Source of the DNA: Capnocytophaga ochracea DSM 7271
GTDB lineage: Bacteria > Bacteroidota > Bacteroidia > Flavobacteriales > Flavobacteriaceae
DNA: 64,000 nt
NCBI RefSeq assembly: GCF_000023285.1
Contig: NC_013162.1
Span: 2,074,501-2,138,500, forward strand
Direction: 5' to 3'
Shown piece by piece: positions 50,187-58,977 of the stretch (the first letter of the stretch is position 1; each line of letters opens with the position of its first letter). The notes beneath the pieces were generated by a model. It saw nothing but the letters and a program-made list of their open reading frames with translations, ran no database searches and had not been told where the DNA came from. Both the position numbers and the translations under genes were made by a program.

Positions 50187-51275
50187 CTATAGTTTCTCTT
50201 TAACTAAAATATTAGATTTGAATAACTTTCGGGAGTTGTTTATGAAGATACTCATACTATCCTTAACGCTCTCAGTAAGGTCTTTGTAGTGAGTAGTTTC
50301 GTATTCTTTGCAAGGTAATATTTCAAAAAGATATTTCTTATTAGTTTTTGGAGTGCGATTTACCCAAACTAAATAATATCCTTTATCAAGGATACGAGTG
50401 CCATAAGCATCTTTGAAGAGAGTCAGCTCTACCATCGCACCTCCGTCTGTTGAGCTTTTGCGCTGGTTAGATACAAAATTACCCAGTGAATAAACTACCA
50501 TCTGTTCCTTATGAAGTCCCGTTTGCGGATAGTAATACATAGGTTGTAAGACGTGTGGGTGACCTCCTATAATAATGTCTACTCCGTTGTCAAAAAGAAA
50601 TTGTGCTACTTCTTCCTGTTTTTTGTTTTGCTTTTGCTGGTATTCTATCCCCCAGTGTATCACTACTATCAGTTTATCGAGATTTACTTTTTTAGCTTTC
50701 TCAATATCCTGCTTCATTAGGTTGAGATTTATTTTATTTACGATGGTAGGTTCAGGCACAGGTAAACCATTAGTACCATAAGTATAGTTGAGTATTCCCA
50801 CTGAAATCCCATTTTTGGAAAGCACCAATAAATTATGTTTCTCAAAGTCTGCTTTGTTGCGAAAGGTTCCTGTATGAGCTATTTTTAAAGAGTCGAGTAC
50901 GTCTAAAGTACGAATAATTCCCTTTTTGCCTCTATCGCAAGTGTGATTATTGGCAGTTACCAATACATCTATTCCGCTATCTCTACAAGCAACTGCTAAA
51001 GCATCAGGCGACGAAAACTGGGGGTAACCTGTATAAGGTTCTCCTGCCAAAGTTACTTCCAAATTAGCAATAGCAAAATCTACCTGCGCAAACTTATGTT
51101 TGATTTTGTCAAATACAGGCATATAATTGTATTGCTTCGTCTCAATATCGTAAGCTCCTTCTATTTGTGGCACGTGCCCCATTATATCCCCCATAAAAAG
51201 CAATGACATTCGGTTACCTGTTTCTTGGGCAAAAGTTATCGAGACGAAGAGAAAAGTCAGAAATATACGTATCAT
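50187..51275 (-). CDS. CapA-family metallophosphoesterase-like exported protein
   Basis: A 362-residue protein with a signal peptide (1-15, ending TFAQ). It has the PGA_cap/CapA signatures: LLFMGDIMGH, IANLEVTLAG, TANNHTCDRGKKG, VIHWGIEYQ, GGHPHVLQPM and YSLGNFVSNQ. The fold is related to calcineurin-type phosphoesterases. CapA proteins help poly-gamma-glutamate capsule formation in Bacillus, but in Gram-negatives without capB/capC the role is unknown, and none are here. It directly follows the AAA ATPase gene (no gap), so the two are cotranscribed. Confidence 0.9.
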   Translation of the reverse strand: MIRIFLTFLFVSITFAQETGNRMSLLFMGDIMGHVPQIEGAYDIETKQYNYMPVFDKIKHKFAQVDFAIANLEVTLAGEPYTGYPQFSSPDALAVACRDSGIDVLVTANNHTCDRGKKGIIRTLDVLDSLKIAHTGTFRNKADFEKHNLLVLSKNGISVGILNYTYGTNGLPVPEPTIVNKINLNLMKQDIEKAKKVNLDKLIVVIHWGIEYQQKQNKKQEEVAQFLFDNGVDIIIGGHPHVLQPMYYYPQTGLHKEQMVVYSLGNFVSNQRKSSTDGGAMVELTLFKDAYGTRILDKGYYLVWVNRTPKTNKKYLFEILPCKEYETTHYKDLTESVKDSMSIFINNSRKLFKSNILVKEKL

Positions 51276-52415
51276 TTATTTGAAACCTATTTTAGTTTGC
51301 TTGTCTTGTTCTTTGAGTTCCTTTATGTCTATATTGGTCAGTTCTGCTAATGAGTAAGGCTTATCTACTCTAAAATCTCTATCGGTAGATTGCAAATACT
51401 TATTGCACTTCTCAACAGTTAGCTCTTTAAACTTATACTCGGCTATCAATCTGCCTTTGCGCAATAATGCCGAGTCTATCTTAGAAATATCGGAGTTAAA
51501 CGTGCATATCAGCTGGCATTCTAATACATCAGAAAGCATACCGTCAGCTATATTGAGGATAGACGACACTACATCGGTATTACTGTTGAAGGAGGTGCGT
51601 TCAGCTATATAGTTCTCACAATCTTCGAGTACCAATACAGAGTTCTTATTGCCTATAAGCAGACTAATAAAAGCAGGGTCGGTGAGCGACCCTATCATTG
51701 TAGTAGGTACAAAGATAAATTTTTTATTCGGGATTTGACTTGTAAGCCATTTGATGTAGTTTGTTTTCCCCGAACCAGCAATCCCGTGAAATAGTACCAC
51801 GCCCTTGTTGTCATTCGTTAGCGCATTTTTCACTCGAGTATGTACTTCGAAGAAATCATTGTTGTACATAGTTTCAAAATCTATGCGGTAAGGCTTGATG
51901 CTATGGGTTTTGATTTCTAATCCTATTTGCGTTTTTAGTAGTATAGAAACCTTAGATTCTTTAGAGATATACTTCTCTATATATTCTGAAAACAAGGTGT
52001 TGAGGTGTTCCTTAGCCTTTGGATTGTCGTTTTGGTAGTATACTGAGTTTACTTTGTATAATCCGTCTTCAAAAATCTGGTTATCGTACTCGTTGGAGAG
52101 ATTTTTGTCTATTACCAAAAAGATTTCGAGCTCTGGGTGAAAATAGCATTCTTCCGATTCGTATAGCTCATTTTGTTTGGAGGCGTATTCTATGGTGTAA
52201 TAGTCAGTACATTTCACAAAGTGTTTCAGTTTGTCTCGTTGGATAACCAAATCCTCTCCTCCTATATAAATTCTTGCCATCAAGTCGTCTAACAAACAAC
52301 GGTACGGGTTGCTGAAAGTCAGAAGTTTGTATTTATCGTACACCTCTACGTGGTCATCGGAGTCTATCTGCAAGAGGTTTACAGGGTGATAATATTTAGA
52401 TTCTTTTATTTTCAT
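51276..52415 (-). CDS. AAA-family ATPase of unknown role
   Basis: A 379-residue protein. The N-terminal 180 residues are unlike known domains and include acidic strands; the C-terminal part is an AAA module with Walker A LFHGIAGSGKTNYIKW, Walker B SVLVLEDCENYI, sensor 1 LICTFNSD and the arginine region DSALLRKGRLIAEYKF. The pattern is close to Bcs1/proteasome-type AAA proteins. Two ATGs are possible; the one at 52415 overlaps the folD stop in an ATGA arrangement and is preferred. It may be a remodelling or chaperone ATPase; partner unknown. Confidence 0.82.
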   Translation of the reverse strand: MKIKESKYYHPVNLLQIDSDDHVEVYDKYKLLTFSNPYRCLLDDLMARIYIGGEDLVIQRDKLKHFVKCTDYYTIEYASKQNELYESEECYFHPELEIFLVIDKNLSNEYDNQIFEDGLYKVNSVYYQNDNPKAKEHLNTLFSEYIEKYISKESKVSILLKTQIGLEIKTHSIKPYRIDFETMYNNDFFEVHTRVKNALTNDNKGVVLFHGIAGSGKTNYIKWLTSQIPNKKFIFVPTTMIGSLTDPAFISLLIGNKNSVLVLEDCENYIAERTSFNSNTDVVSSILNIADGMLSDVLECQLICTFNSDISKIDSALLRKGRLIAEYKFKELTVEKCNKYLQSTDRDFRVDKPYSLAELTNIDIKELKEQDKQTKIGFK

Positions 52416-53287
52416 CGATACCATTTATAAGCTAATAAAGTATTTTTCAAGAGCATTGCTATGGTCATAGGACCTACGCCCCCTGGTACAGGAGTAATGT
52501 AGCTCGCTTTTTCTTTTACTTCATCGAAAGCTACATCGCCTACAATGCGATAACCTTTATGGGTGCTATCGTCTTTTAGGCGTGTGATTCCTACATCTAT
52601 TACAGTTACGCCTTCTTTTACCATATCACCTTTTAGAAATTCTGGAATACCTAATGCCATTACCACAATATCTGCCTGACGTGTAAGCTCAGCGAGGTTA
52701 GGAGTATGACTGTGAGTAAGTGTAACGGTAGCGTTGCCTTGTGCTCCCTTTTGGCTGAGCAATATGCTGATGGGGCGACCTACGATGTGTGAACGTCCTA
52801 CTACTACCACGTGTTTGCCTTTGGTAGGCACTTCGTAGCGTTTCAGCAACTCCATAATACCAAAAGGTGTAGCAGGAATAAAAGCCTCCATATCCAGTGC
52901 CATTCTACCGAAGTTAGCAGGGTGAAAGCCGTCTACATCTTTTGTAGGGTCTATGGCTAAAAGTATTTTCTGCTCGTCGATGTGTTTAGGTAGTGGTAAT
53001 TGTACTATATAGCCGTCAATTTCAGGATTAGCGTTTAACTTTTCAATTTCTTGCAGTAACGCCTCTTCACTGATGTTAGTAGGGAGTTTTACTAAAGTAG
53101 ACTCAAAACCTACTTGTTCGCAAGCTTTCACCTTACTCCCCACGTAGGTAAGACTTGCCCCATCGTCGCCTACCAATACGGCAGCCAAATGTGGTACTTT
53201 CTTTCCCTCAGCTTTTAGTTGCTTTACTTCCTCAGCAATTTCTTGTTTGAGGGCTTCTGAAGTCTTTTTTCCGTCTAAGATAGTCAT
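52412..53287 (-). CDS. folD: Methylenetetrahydrofolate dehydrogenase / cyclohydrolase
   Basis: A 291-residue bifunctional enzyme of one-carbon metabolism, interconverting methylene-, methenyl- and 10-formyl-tetrahydrofolate. It shows YVGSKVKACEQVGF with the catalytic Lys, DGYIVQLPLPKHID, PTKDVDGFHPANFGRM, the NADP loop VVVGRSHIVGRPISILL and the C-terminal TPVPGGVGPMTIAMLLKNT. Length is normal. The ATPase gene is coupled downstream, which may reflect operon convenience rather than function. Confidence 0.96.
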   Translation of the reverse strand: MTILDGKKTSEALKQEIAEEVKQLKAEGKKVPHLAAVLVGDDGASLTYVGSKVKACEQVGFESTLVKLPTNISEEALLQEIEKLNANPEIDGYIVQLPLPKHIDEQKILLAIDPTKDVDGFHPANFGRMALDMEAFIPATPFGIMELLKRYEVPTKGKHVVVVGRSHIVGRPISILLSQKGAQGNATVTLTHSHTPNLAELTRQADIVVMALGIPEFLKGDMVKEGVTVIDVGITRLKDDSTHKGYRIVGDVAFDEVKEKASYITPVPGGVGPMTIAMLLKNTLLAYKWYR

Positions 53288-53308
53288 TACTGATTGTGTT
53301 TTTAGTGG

Positions 53309-53764
53309 TTAAAGAGCTTTTTCATCGGTGATGTCAAGCTCTATTTGGTTCAAAAGTTGTTTTACTTGGGCTAATGATTCGAACGAGTCACTAAAAGTAA
53401 CCGCAGTTTTCGTTCTGTCAATTTCTTTTATCAATGCTTTTATCAAATCAACAGGTACGAGTTCTTCTCCTCCTGATAAATCAGCGTTGAACCCAATACC
53501 CACTGCCATTGTTTCTACTTGCATTCCAAAGCAAATCTCAATAAACTCTTCTAAGGTAGCCGATTTTACAATTCCCTTAGCCCATTCGTCGGCTTTACAA
53601 GCTACTGCTTTATCTTCGTCTTCCCAAAAGAGGGCTACAGGAATAGCTTCTTTGGTTTCCTCAATGTAGAAGGCTTGCGAACCACACATAGCAAACGATT
53701 CGTCTACTTCTAGGTAAAACACTTCTTTATTTTTTACTACAGTCTCTATGAATTTCTTTAGCAT
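53309..53764 (-). CDS. Small soluble protein, DUF2750-like
   Basis: A 151-residue acidic protein. The order VFYLEVDESFAMCGSQAFYIEETKEAIPVALFWEDEDKAVACKADEW followed by a helix (LEEFIEICFGMQVETMAVGIGFNADL) is similar to DUF2750 proteins, which have no known function. This name is tentative. It lies between ffh (22 nt upstream) and folD (21 nt downstream) on the same strand, so it is likely part of their transcript. Confidence 0.7.
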   Translation of the reverse strand: MLKKFIETVVKNKEVFYLEVDESFAMCGSQAFYIEETKEAIPVALFWEDEDKAVACKADEWAKGIVKSATLEEFIEICFGMQVETMAVGIGFNADLSGGEELVPVDLIKALIKEIDRTKTAVTFSDSFESLAQVKQLLNQIELDITDEKAL

Positions 53765-53786
53765 AGTTATATTTTTAACATTTCAC

Positions 53787-55115
53787 TTACTTCATTCCCT
53801 GCATCATCTGCATCATCTTTCTGCCACCGCCACCTTGCATCATTTTCATCATCTTGCTCATTTGCTCGAACTGTTTCATTAGTTGGTTTACCTCTTGAAT
53901 ATCGCGACCGCTACCCTTGGCAATTCGTTTTTTGCGGTTTAAATCTATGATAGCAGGCGTATTGCGCTCTTTTGGAGTCATCGAATGGATAATTGCTTCG
54001 ATATGCTTGAAAGCGTCGTCTTTGATATCGAGGTCTTTCACTGCTTTCCCTACACCGGGGAGCATACCAAGGAGGTCTTTCATACTACCCATACGCTTAA
54101 TTTGCTGTATTTGTTCAAGAAAGTCGTCAAACCCAAATTGGTTTTTTGCAATTTTCTTTTGCAATTTGCGCGCTTGCTCTTCGTCAAACTGCTCTTGAGC
54201 GCGTTCTACTAATGATACCACGTCGCCCATACCGAGAATACGGTCAGCCATACGATCAGGATAGAACACATCAATAGCGTCCATTTTCTCGCCGGTACCT
54301 ACGAATTTGATAGGTTTATTCACTACCGATTTAATAGTGATAGCCGCCCCACCACGGGTGTCTCCATCGAGTTTGGTAAGGATAACCCCATCGAAGTTGA
54401 GCACATCGTTGAAGGCTTTAGCCGTGTTTACAGCATCTTGCCCCGTCATCGCATCTACTACAAAAAGGGTTTCTTGTGGGTTCAGTGCTTTGTGGATATT
54501 CGATATTTCGGTCATCATTTGCTCGTCTACTGCCAACCGACCTGCGGTATCCACAATCACCACGTTCAAGTGGTTTTCTTTGGCGTATTGCACCCCTTTT
54601 TTGGCAATATCCACAGGGTTATTGTTCCCTTTATCCGAAAAAACAGGTACCCCCACCTGTTCTCCTACAATATGTAATTGATCTATCGCAGCAGGACGAT
54701 ACACGTCGCACGCTACGAGTAATGGTTTTTTATTTCTTTTATTTTTGAGGTAGTTAGCCAATTTTCCTGAGAAAGTAGTCTTACCAGAACCTTGTAACCC
54801 CGACATCAATATAACAGTAGGATTCCCCGATAGGTTCACTCCAGCAGCATCTCCTCCCATTAGCTGGGTGAGCTCATCTTTTACAATCTTCACCATTAAC
54901 TGCCCTGGTTGTAGGGTAGTGAGCACTTGTTGTCCTAAGGCTTTTTCTTTTACGTTATTGGTAAAATCTTTGGCTATCTTATAATTCACGTCGGCATCAA
55001 GCAAAGCGCGACGCACTTCTTTCAGTGTTTCAGCTACGTTTATTTCGGTAATCTTACCGTGTCCCTTTAAGTTATGTAGGGCTTTCTCTAATTTATCACT
55101 TAAATTATCAAACAT
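53787..55115 (-). CDS. ffh: Signal recognition particle GTPase
   Basis: A 442-residue protein that targets nascent membrane and exported proteins with the SRP RNA. It has the N domain (1-85), G domain with G1 GLQGSGKTTFSGKLA, G3 VDTAGRLAVD, G4 TKLDGDTRGGA, and the Met-rich M domain (about 300-442) ending MMKMMQGGGGRKMMQMMQGMK. The SRP RNA gene itself was not found in this window. Confidence 0.97.
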   Translation of the reverse strand: MFDNLSDKLEKALHNLKGHGKITEINVAETLKEVRRALLDADVNYKIAKDFTNNVKEKALGQQVLTTLQPGQLMVKIVKDELTQLMGGDAAGVNLSGNPTVILMSGLQGSGKTTFSGKLANYLKNKRNKKPLLVACDVYRPAAIDQLHIVGEQVGVPVFSDKGNNNPVDIAKKGVQYAKENHLNVVIVDTAGRLAVDEQMMTEISNIHKALNPQETLFVVDAMTGQDAVNTAKAFNDVLNFDGVILTKLDGDTRGGAAITIKSVVNKPIKFVGTGEKMDAIDVFYPDRMADRILGMGDVVSLVERAQEQFDEEQARKLQKKIAKNQFGFDDFLEQIQQIKRMGSMKDLLGMLPGVGKAVKDLDIKDDAFKHIEAIIHSMTPKERNTPAIIDLNRKKRIAKGSGRDIQEVNQLMKQFEQMSKMMKMMQGGGGRKMMQMMQGMK

Positions 55116-55139
55116 TTTTGTCTATTTTAAAAAGTTGTG

Positions 55140-55147
55140 CAAAGGTA
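55140..55147 (-). promoter_or_regulatory. -7 element upstream of ffh
   Basis: TACCTTTG on the minus strand, 24 nt from the ffh ATG. The -33 element is unclear. Confidence 0.5.
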
Positions 55148-55455
55148 CTGAAAAAAAGTGGAAACTAAAAACTAAACAGCTAAAAAAGTGTATTGATATG
55201 GTTAATAAGCTGTTTTTCTATAATATAACTCCTTATTTTATAGAAGTTTAAAAGGCTGTTCTATAATAATCGTACAAGATTCCGTATAAGATTCCTATAA
55301 GCTAAGCATATTTTTCCTCCGAGTTTTTTAGAGTTCCTCCATATTTCTCCAATATCTCATCTTACCTTTTCTTTCGCCTCGTAACCCCGTTTTTAGCATT
55401 TTTTGCGTTGTTGTATCATATTATTAATCAATTACTTATATACCCTTTCTATACC

Positions 55456-55499
55456 AATCGTCCAAGATTCGTATAAGCTTCCTATAAGCTCTCTATAAG
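55456..55499. repeat. 11-bp array, CTATAAG family (4 units)
   Basis: AATCGTCCAAG, ATTCGTATAAG, CTTCCTATAAG, CTCTCTATAAG, preceded by ATACC: the same order as at 22780 and (reversed) 42530. Confidence 0.9.
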
Positions 55500-55626
55500 C
55501 TACCCCCACCCTTCTTACACCCTTTTCTCTTCAAAATTACTCTCAGTGTACTTCTGATATTTTTCGTTTCCTTCCGAAATTTCCATCTTCCTCCGACTAA
55601 TCAAATAACTATTTTAATCTCTCCCC

Positions 55627-55722
55627 ATCATTTCCTAATTTCCAAATTTGCTAATCTGCTAATTTTCACATTTGCTAATTCCCTAATTTCCTAATTTCCA
55701 AATTTGCTAATTCCCTAATTAT
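55627..55722. repeat. Tandem 8-bp array, 12 units (CTAATTTC / CAAATTTG type)
   Basis: Twelve octamers in phase, mostly CTAATTTC, CTAATTCC, CAAATTTG or CACATTTG. The array runs up to the promoter -7 box and one CAAATTTG unit gives its -33 TTG. Confidence 0.88.
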
Positions 55723-55733
55723 CCTTATCTTTG
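55704..55733 (+). promoter_or_regulatory. Promoter of the L,D-transpeptidase gene
   Basis: TTG (55704-55706, in an octamer), 19 nt, TATCTTTG (55726-55733), 21 nt before the ATG. Confidence 0.75.
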
Positions 55734-55754
55734 CACCCAAAATATGTTTTTAAT

Positions 55755-57470
55755 ATGATTCATATTGATTTAAAGATAAAAATTGCAGTTTTAATAGCTG
55801 TTTTTATCACCTTACAAAGCTGTAGAAAAACTACTCCCACTACTTCTCACCCCAATTCTTCATTAAATGAGGCTGGTAAAGAGGTTTATACTGAGGCTCT
55901 TACTATTGCAGTAGATACCTCTGTAACTTCATTTGAAAATCTTACAGTTCTTGATGCTACTTATAAAAAAGGAATACAGTCCGAAACCCATAGTTATTAT
56001 ACAGAAAATGGAGGAAAAACTCGTTGGCTCTTCGAAGATATCCCTTCTCGCATCTTTTCGCAATATATAGAAGCTTTAAAATGTATTGAAGAAGATGGTC
56101 TAAACCCCGAAACTTATAGGCGTTCTGCTTTGAAAAAAGTGGTAGATAGTACCTATAAATATAAACTCCCTAATGATTATAAGGTTTATTTAGATAAACA
56201 AATTACCGCCTCTTTTTTGCTTTTTGCCAAGCACCTTACTTCTGGTCGCTTTTCTAAAAGAGCCTATGGAAAACACACGTGGATAAAGCCAAAGTATAAG
56301 TATCGGAATATTGATATGCTCTTACATTTAGGAGATAATGATGATTTAGAAGCAAAATTAGCAAGTCTTTATCCCAAAGGAGAACAGTATAGACGAATGA
56401 AATATAAGTATATACAACTCAAAAATCAGCCTCTTGACACTATTCGTATCATTAAATTTTCAGACCCTAAAAACTTTGTTTACGGGTATACCGATCCTGA
56501 GGTTGAGAGCTTGCGCAATGCCTTAGCTAAAAAAGGCTTTGGGTCAGTTCCCAAAATCGACCCTCAGGAAGTAGATAGTACCCTTATATGGGCATTGAAA
56601 AGATTTCAGCGCAGTAATGGGCTTATTCCCGATGGTTCCTTAGGTATCCAAACACTCAATCGTCTGAATATGAATAAAGCACGCCAGCGCGATTTACTTA
56701 GGCTCAATATGGAGCGTATGCGTGTTTTCAATAATGATTTAGGTGATGATTATATAATAGTGAATATTCCTGATTATAAACTTTTTTTATATCATAAGGA
56801 CTCATTAATATATCAAACCAAAGTAGTGGTAGGGCGAGCTCAAAGCTCAACTCCCATTTTCACCGATTCTATTCGTTCAATAGAATTTCGCCCTACGTGG
56901 TCTGTGCCTCAGAGTATTATCAGAAAGGAAATGATTCCTCAAATGCTATTGCAAGAAGACCCCGAAAGATACAAAAATAGAGGTTATACTATGTATGAAA
57001 ATGGCAAGGTGATAGACCCCTTAGAGGTAGATTGGACGAATCCATTAGTACATAAACGTGCTTTTTATTTTGTAGAAGCTCCCTCCGAGCGCAACTCATT
57101 GGGCTTAGTGAAGTTCCTGCTCAATAATAATATGAGTATATATTTGCACGATACACCATCGAAGTATTTGTTCGAACGTGAGCAACGTGCACTTAGTCAC
57201 GGCTGTGTACGCGTGCAAAATCCTTCGCAATTAGCCTATTATCTACTGAAGAATGAAGGTGATGGAAAGTCTTGGACAGAAGAGAAGGTCAAAGACTTTA
57301 TGAACAATAATAAGCGCAATCAGTATCGTGTAAAACTCAATACAAAATATATGATTAATATTCTGTACTACACCATATCGGTAGATAAGAAAGGTGAAGC
57401 AACTATAAAGAATGATATCTACGATCTTGATAACGAACAGTTGAAAGACATAAAGCGGTTTGAAAGTTAA
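55755..57470 (+). CDS. L,D-transpeptidase (YcbB/LdtD-like) lipoprotein
   Basis: A 571-residue enzyme that makes 3-3 cross-links in peptidoglycan or attaches lipoproteins to it. It has a signal peptide with a LQSC lipobox (about Cys20), an YcbB-type N-terminal scaffold domain (about 70-250), a peptidoglycan-binding domain (about 250-310, LIWALKRFQRSNGLIPDGSLGIQTLNRLN), and a YkuD catalytic domain with SHGCVRVQNP containing the nucleophile Cys. I use the ATG at 55755; the longer TTG frame overlaps the promoter. The stop codon lies in the loop of the terminator. Confidence 0.93.
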   Translation: MIHIDLKIKIAVLIAVFITLQSCRKTTPTTSHPNSSLNEAGKEVYTEALTIAVDTSVTSFENLTVLDATYKKGIQSETHSYYTENGGKTRWLFEDIPSRIFSQYIEALKCIEEDGLNPETYRRSALKKVVDSTYKYKLPNDYKVYLDKQITASFLLFAKHLTSGRFSKRAYGKHTWIKPKYKYRNIDMLLHLGDNDDLEAKLASLYPKGEQYRRMKYKYIQLKNQPLDTIRIIKFSDPKNFVYGYTDPEVESLRNALAKKGFGSVPKIDPQEVDSTLIWALKRFQRSNGLIPDGSLGIQTLNRLNMNKARQRDLLRLNMERMRVFNNDLGDDYIIVNIPDYKLFLYHKDSLIYQTKVVVGRAQSSTPIFTDSIRSIEFRPTWSVPQSIIRKEMIPQMLLQEDPERYKNRGYTMYENGKVIDPLEVDWTNPLVHKRAFYFVEAPSERNSLGLVKFLLNNNMSIYLHDTPSKYLFEREQRALSHGCVRVQNPSQLAYYLLKNEGDGKSWTEEKVKDFMNNNKRNQYRVKLNTKYMINILYYTISVDKKGEATIKNDIYDLDNEQLKDIKRFES

Positions 57471-57489
57471 CTTTCAAACCGCTTTTTTT
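57452..57489. terminator. Bidirectional terminator overlapping the transpeptidase stop codon
   Basis: Perfect 15-bp stem (57452-57466 / 57471-57485) with loop TTAA, followed by Ts. The left arm is the coding end of the transpeptidase gene; the stop TAA lies in the loop. It also serves the convergent dapA. Confidence 0.88.
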
Positions 57490-57513
57490 ATTTGTCACTT
57501 ATTTTAATGCCCT

Positions 57514-58386
57514 TTATTTTAAAGCTTTTCTTATTTCTTCTTTTAAACTATCCGAAGCCTCTACCAAAGGCAAACGCACATAGGGCTCACATAAGCCTTG
57601 AGCAGCTAAAATAGCTTTAATTCCTGTGGGGTTCCCTTCTTTAAAAGCTAAAGCCATCATAGGTAACAATTCGTATTGCAATGTATTAGCTTTAGAAGTA
57701 TTACCGTTTAACCCTAACCGTACCATCTCAGAAAATTCTTTAGGGAAAGCAATCCCAATCACCGAAATTGCTCCACTACCACCCATATATACTGAAGGAA
57801 GGGTCGTAGTATCATCTCCTGATAAGAAAGTGAAATGTTTAGGCATATCTTTTAAGATATTCATATCTAACACTAAATTGCCAGAAGCTTCTTTTACAGC
57901 TATAATATTCTTAAAGTCATTAGCCAATCGTAATATAGTTTCAGCGGTCATACATACCCCTGTGCGCCCAGGTACATTATATAAAATAATAGGTAAAGGA
58001 CTCTCTTTGGCTATTGCTGCAAAGTGTGCATATAAACCATTTTGCGAAGGTTTATTGTAATAAGGTGTTACAGATAGAATCGCATCAAAAGGGGTTAAAT
58101 CCGTACTCTTGATTTCCTCAATAACACTTTGGGTATTATTGCCCCCAATACCTAATACTAAGGGTAAATGCTTTTTATTAGCCTTGATAATAGTCTCTCG
58201 CACAAGAGCCTTTTCTTCCTTACTGAGAGTAGGAGCTTCGCTGGTAGTTCCCAAAACTACAATGAAATCTACTCCACCATCAGTTACATATTCTACTATA
58301 CGGGTAAGAGCCTTAGTATCCACCCGCTTCTCAGCTGTGAAGGGTGTGATAAGAGCCACACCAGTTCCTCTTAGTTGTTTTGTCAT
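57514..58386 (-). CDS. dapA: 4-hydroxy-tetrahydrodipicolinate synthase
   Basis: A 290-residue TIM-barrel lyase joining pyruvate and aspartate semialdehyde in lysine and diaminopimelate synthesis. The Schiff-base Lys165 lies in IIAVKEASGN, Tyr136 in LYNVPGRTG, and the TTSEAPTLS loop holds the catalytic Thr pair. It provides meso-diaminopimelate for the peptidoglycan that the nearby L,D-transpeptidase works on. The DUF6913-like gene is 8 nt upstream and shares the transcript. Confidence 0.96.
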   Translation of the reverse strand: MTKQLRGTGVALITPFTAEKRVDTKALTRIVEYVTDGGVDFIVVLGTTSEAPTLSKEEKALVRETIIKANKKHLPLVLGIGGNNTQSVIEEIKSTDLTPFDAILSVTPYYNKPSQNGLYAHFAAIAKESPLPIILYNVPGRTGVCMTAETILRLANDFKNIIAVKEASGNLVLDMNILKDMPKHFTFLSGDDTTTLPSVYMGGSGAISVIGIAFPKEFSEMVRLGLNGNTSKANTLQYELLPMMALAFKEGNPTGIKAILAAQGLCEPYVRLPLVEASDSLKEEIRKALK

Positions 58387-58394
58387 AATTTTTT

Positions 58395-58913
58395 TTATTT
58401 ACGAATAATGGTTTCTAATATTTTTTTTAATTCATTAGCAAAAACCTTTTCATCAGCAGGAGAACAAGCTATCACAATATCGTTGTACTGTAGTCCTATT
58501 CCTTCAAAACCAGCTCTTAATTTAGCTTTGATAGACGAAGATAATAGCAACAATGGCAACTTAGGCTCACTAAAATAATTAATGAGCAAGTCATATTCTT
58601 GTTCAGCTAATCTATCGGCGTGGTAATTCCTAATCTTTCCTTGCCAATTAATTTCCTTATCAATCAGAAAAGGAGTTCCATTAGCGTGAGTTTCTTCTGA
58701 TTCACGCTTATATCCTAAGACAATATAGTTCTCAGGGCGAATGGAATAGTATTTTATAAGCTCCAATAAGGGGTCTACATTCTTCACTACATCCATATCC
58801 ACAATGCAACCAACTTTTGCTAAGTTGTTGTCTAACCTTTTGTTATAACTTTCTAAGGCTTTAAAATTCTTCCGAATTTTATTTTTTATGTTATAATTTT
58901 TTACGATGTCCAA
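58395..58913 (-). CDS. Small protein of unknown function, DUF6913-like
   Basis: A protein of about 172 residues, soluble, basic at the N-terminus, then GCIVDMDVVKNVDPLLELIKYYSIRPENYIVLGYKRE and YDLLINYFSEPKLPLLLLSSSIKAKLRAGFEG. It fits what I recall of the DUF6913 family of Flavobacteriia; the name is tentative. No ATG is available near the start. The first plausible start downstream of the promoter is TTG at 58913; a longer frame from TTG at 58943 would overlap the -7 box. Its partner dapA starts 8 nt downstream. Confidence 0.72.
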   Translation of the reverse strand: MDIVKNYNIKNKIRKNFKALESYNKRLDNNLAKVGCIVDMDVVKNVDPLLELIKYYSIRPENYIVLGYKRESEETHANGTPFLIDKEINWQGKIRNYHADRLAEQEYDLLINYFSEPKLPLLLLSSSIKAKLRAGFEGIGLQYNDIVIACSPADEKVFANELKKILETIIRK

Positions 58914-58922
58914 AATATATTG

Positions 58923-58948
58923 TAATTTTGCGTGTGATTGCAAAGGTA
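58923..58948. promoter_or_regulatory. Divergent -7 elements of the dapA and 5'-nucleotidase operons
   Basis: TACCTTTG on the minus strand (58948-58941) and TAATTTTG on the plus strand (58923-58930). The two boxes are only 10 nt apart and face away through each other, so the two polymerases may interfere. Confidence 0.5.
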
Positions 58949-58977
58949 AAAATAATTTTTAAAATAGAAATATATTT

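Larger units (their letters stand above)
55116..55754. other. 639-bp gap between ffh and the L,D-transpeptidase gene
   Basis: It contains the ffh -7 element, a loose CTATAAG-type repeat near 55270-55310 (one unit is 12 bp, so phase slips here), the clean 11-mer cassette at 55456-55499, an octamer array (55627-55722) and the promoter of the next gene. No gene is supported. Confidence 0.8.
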
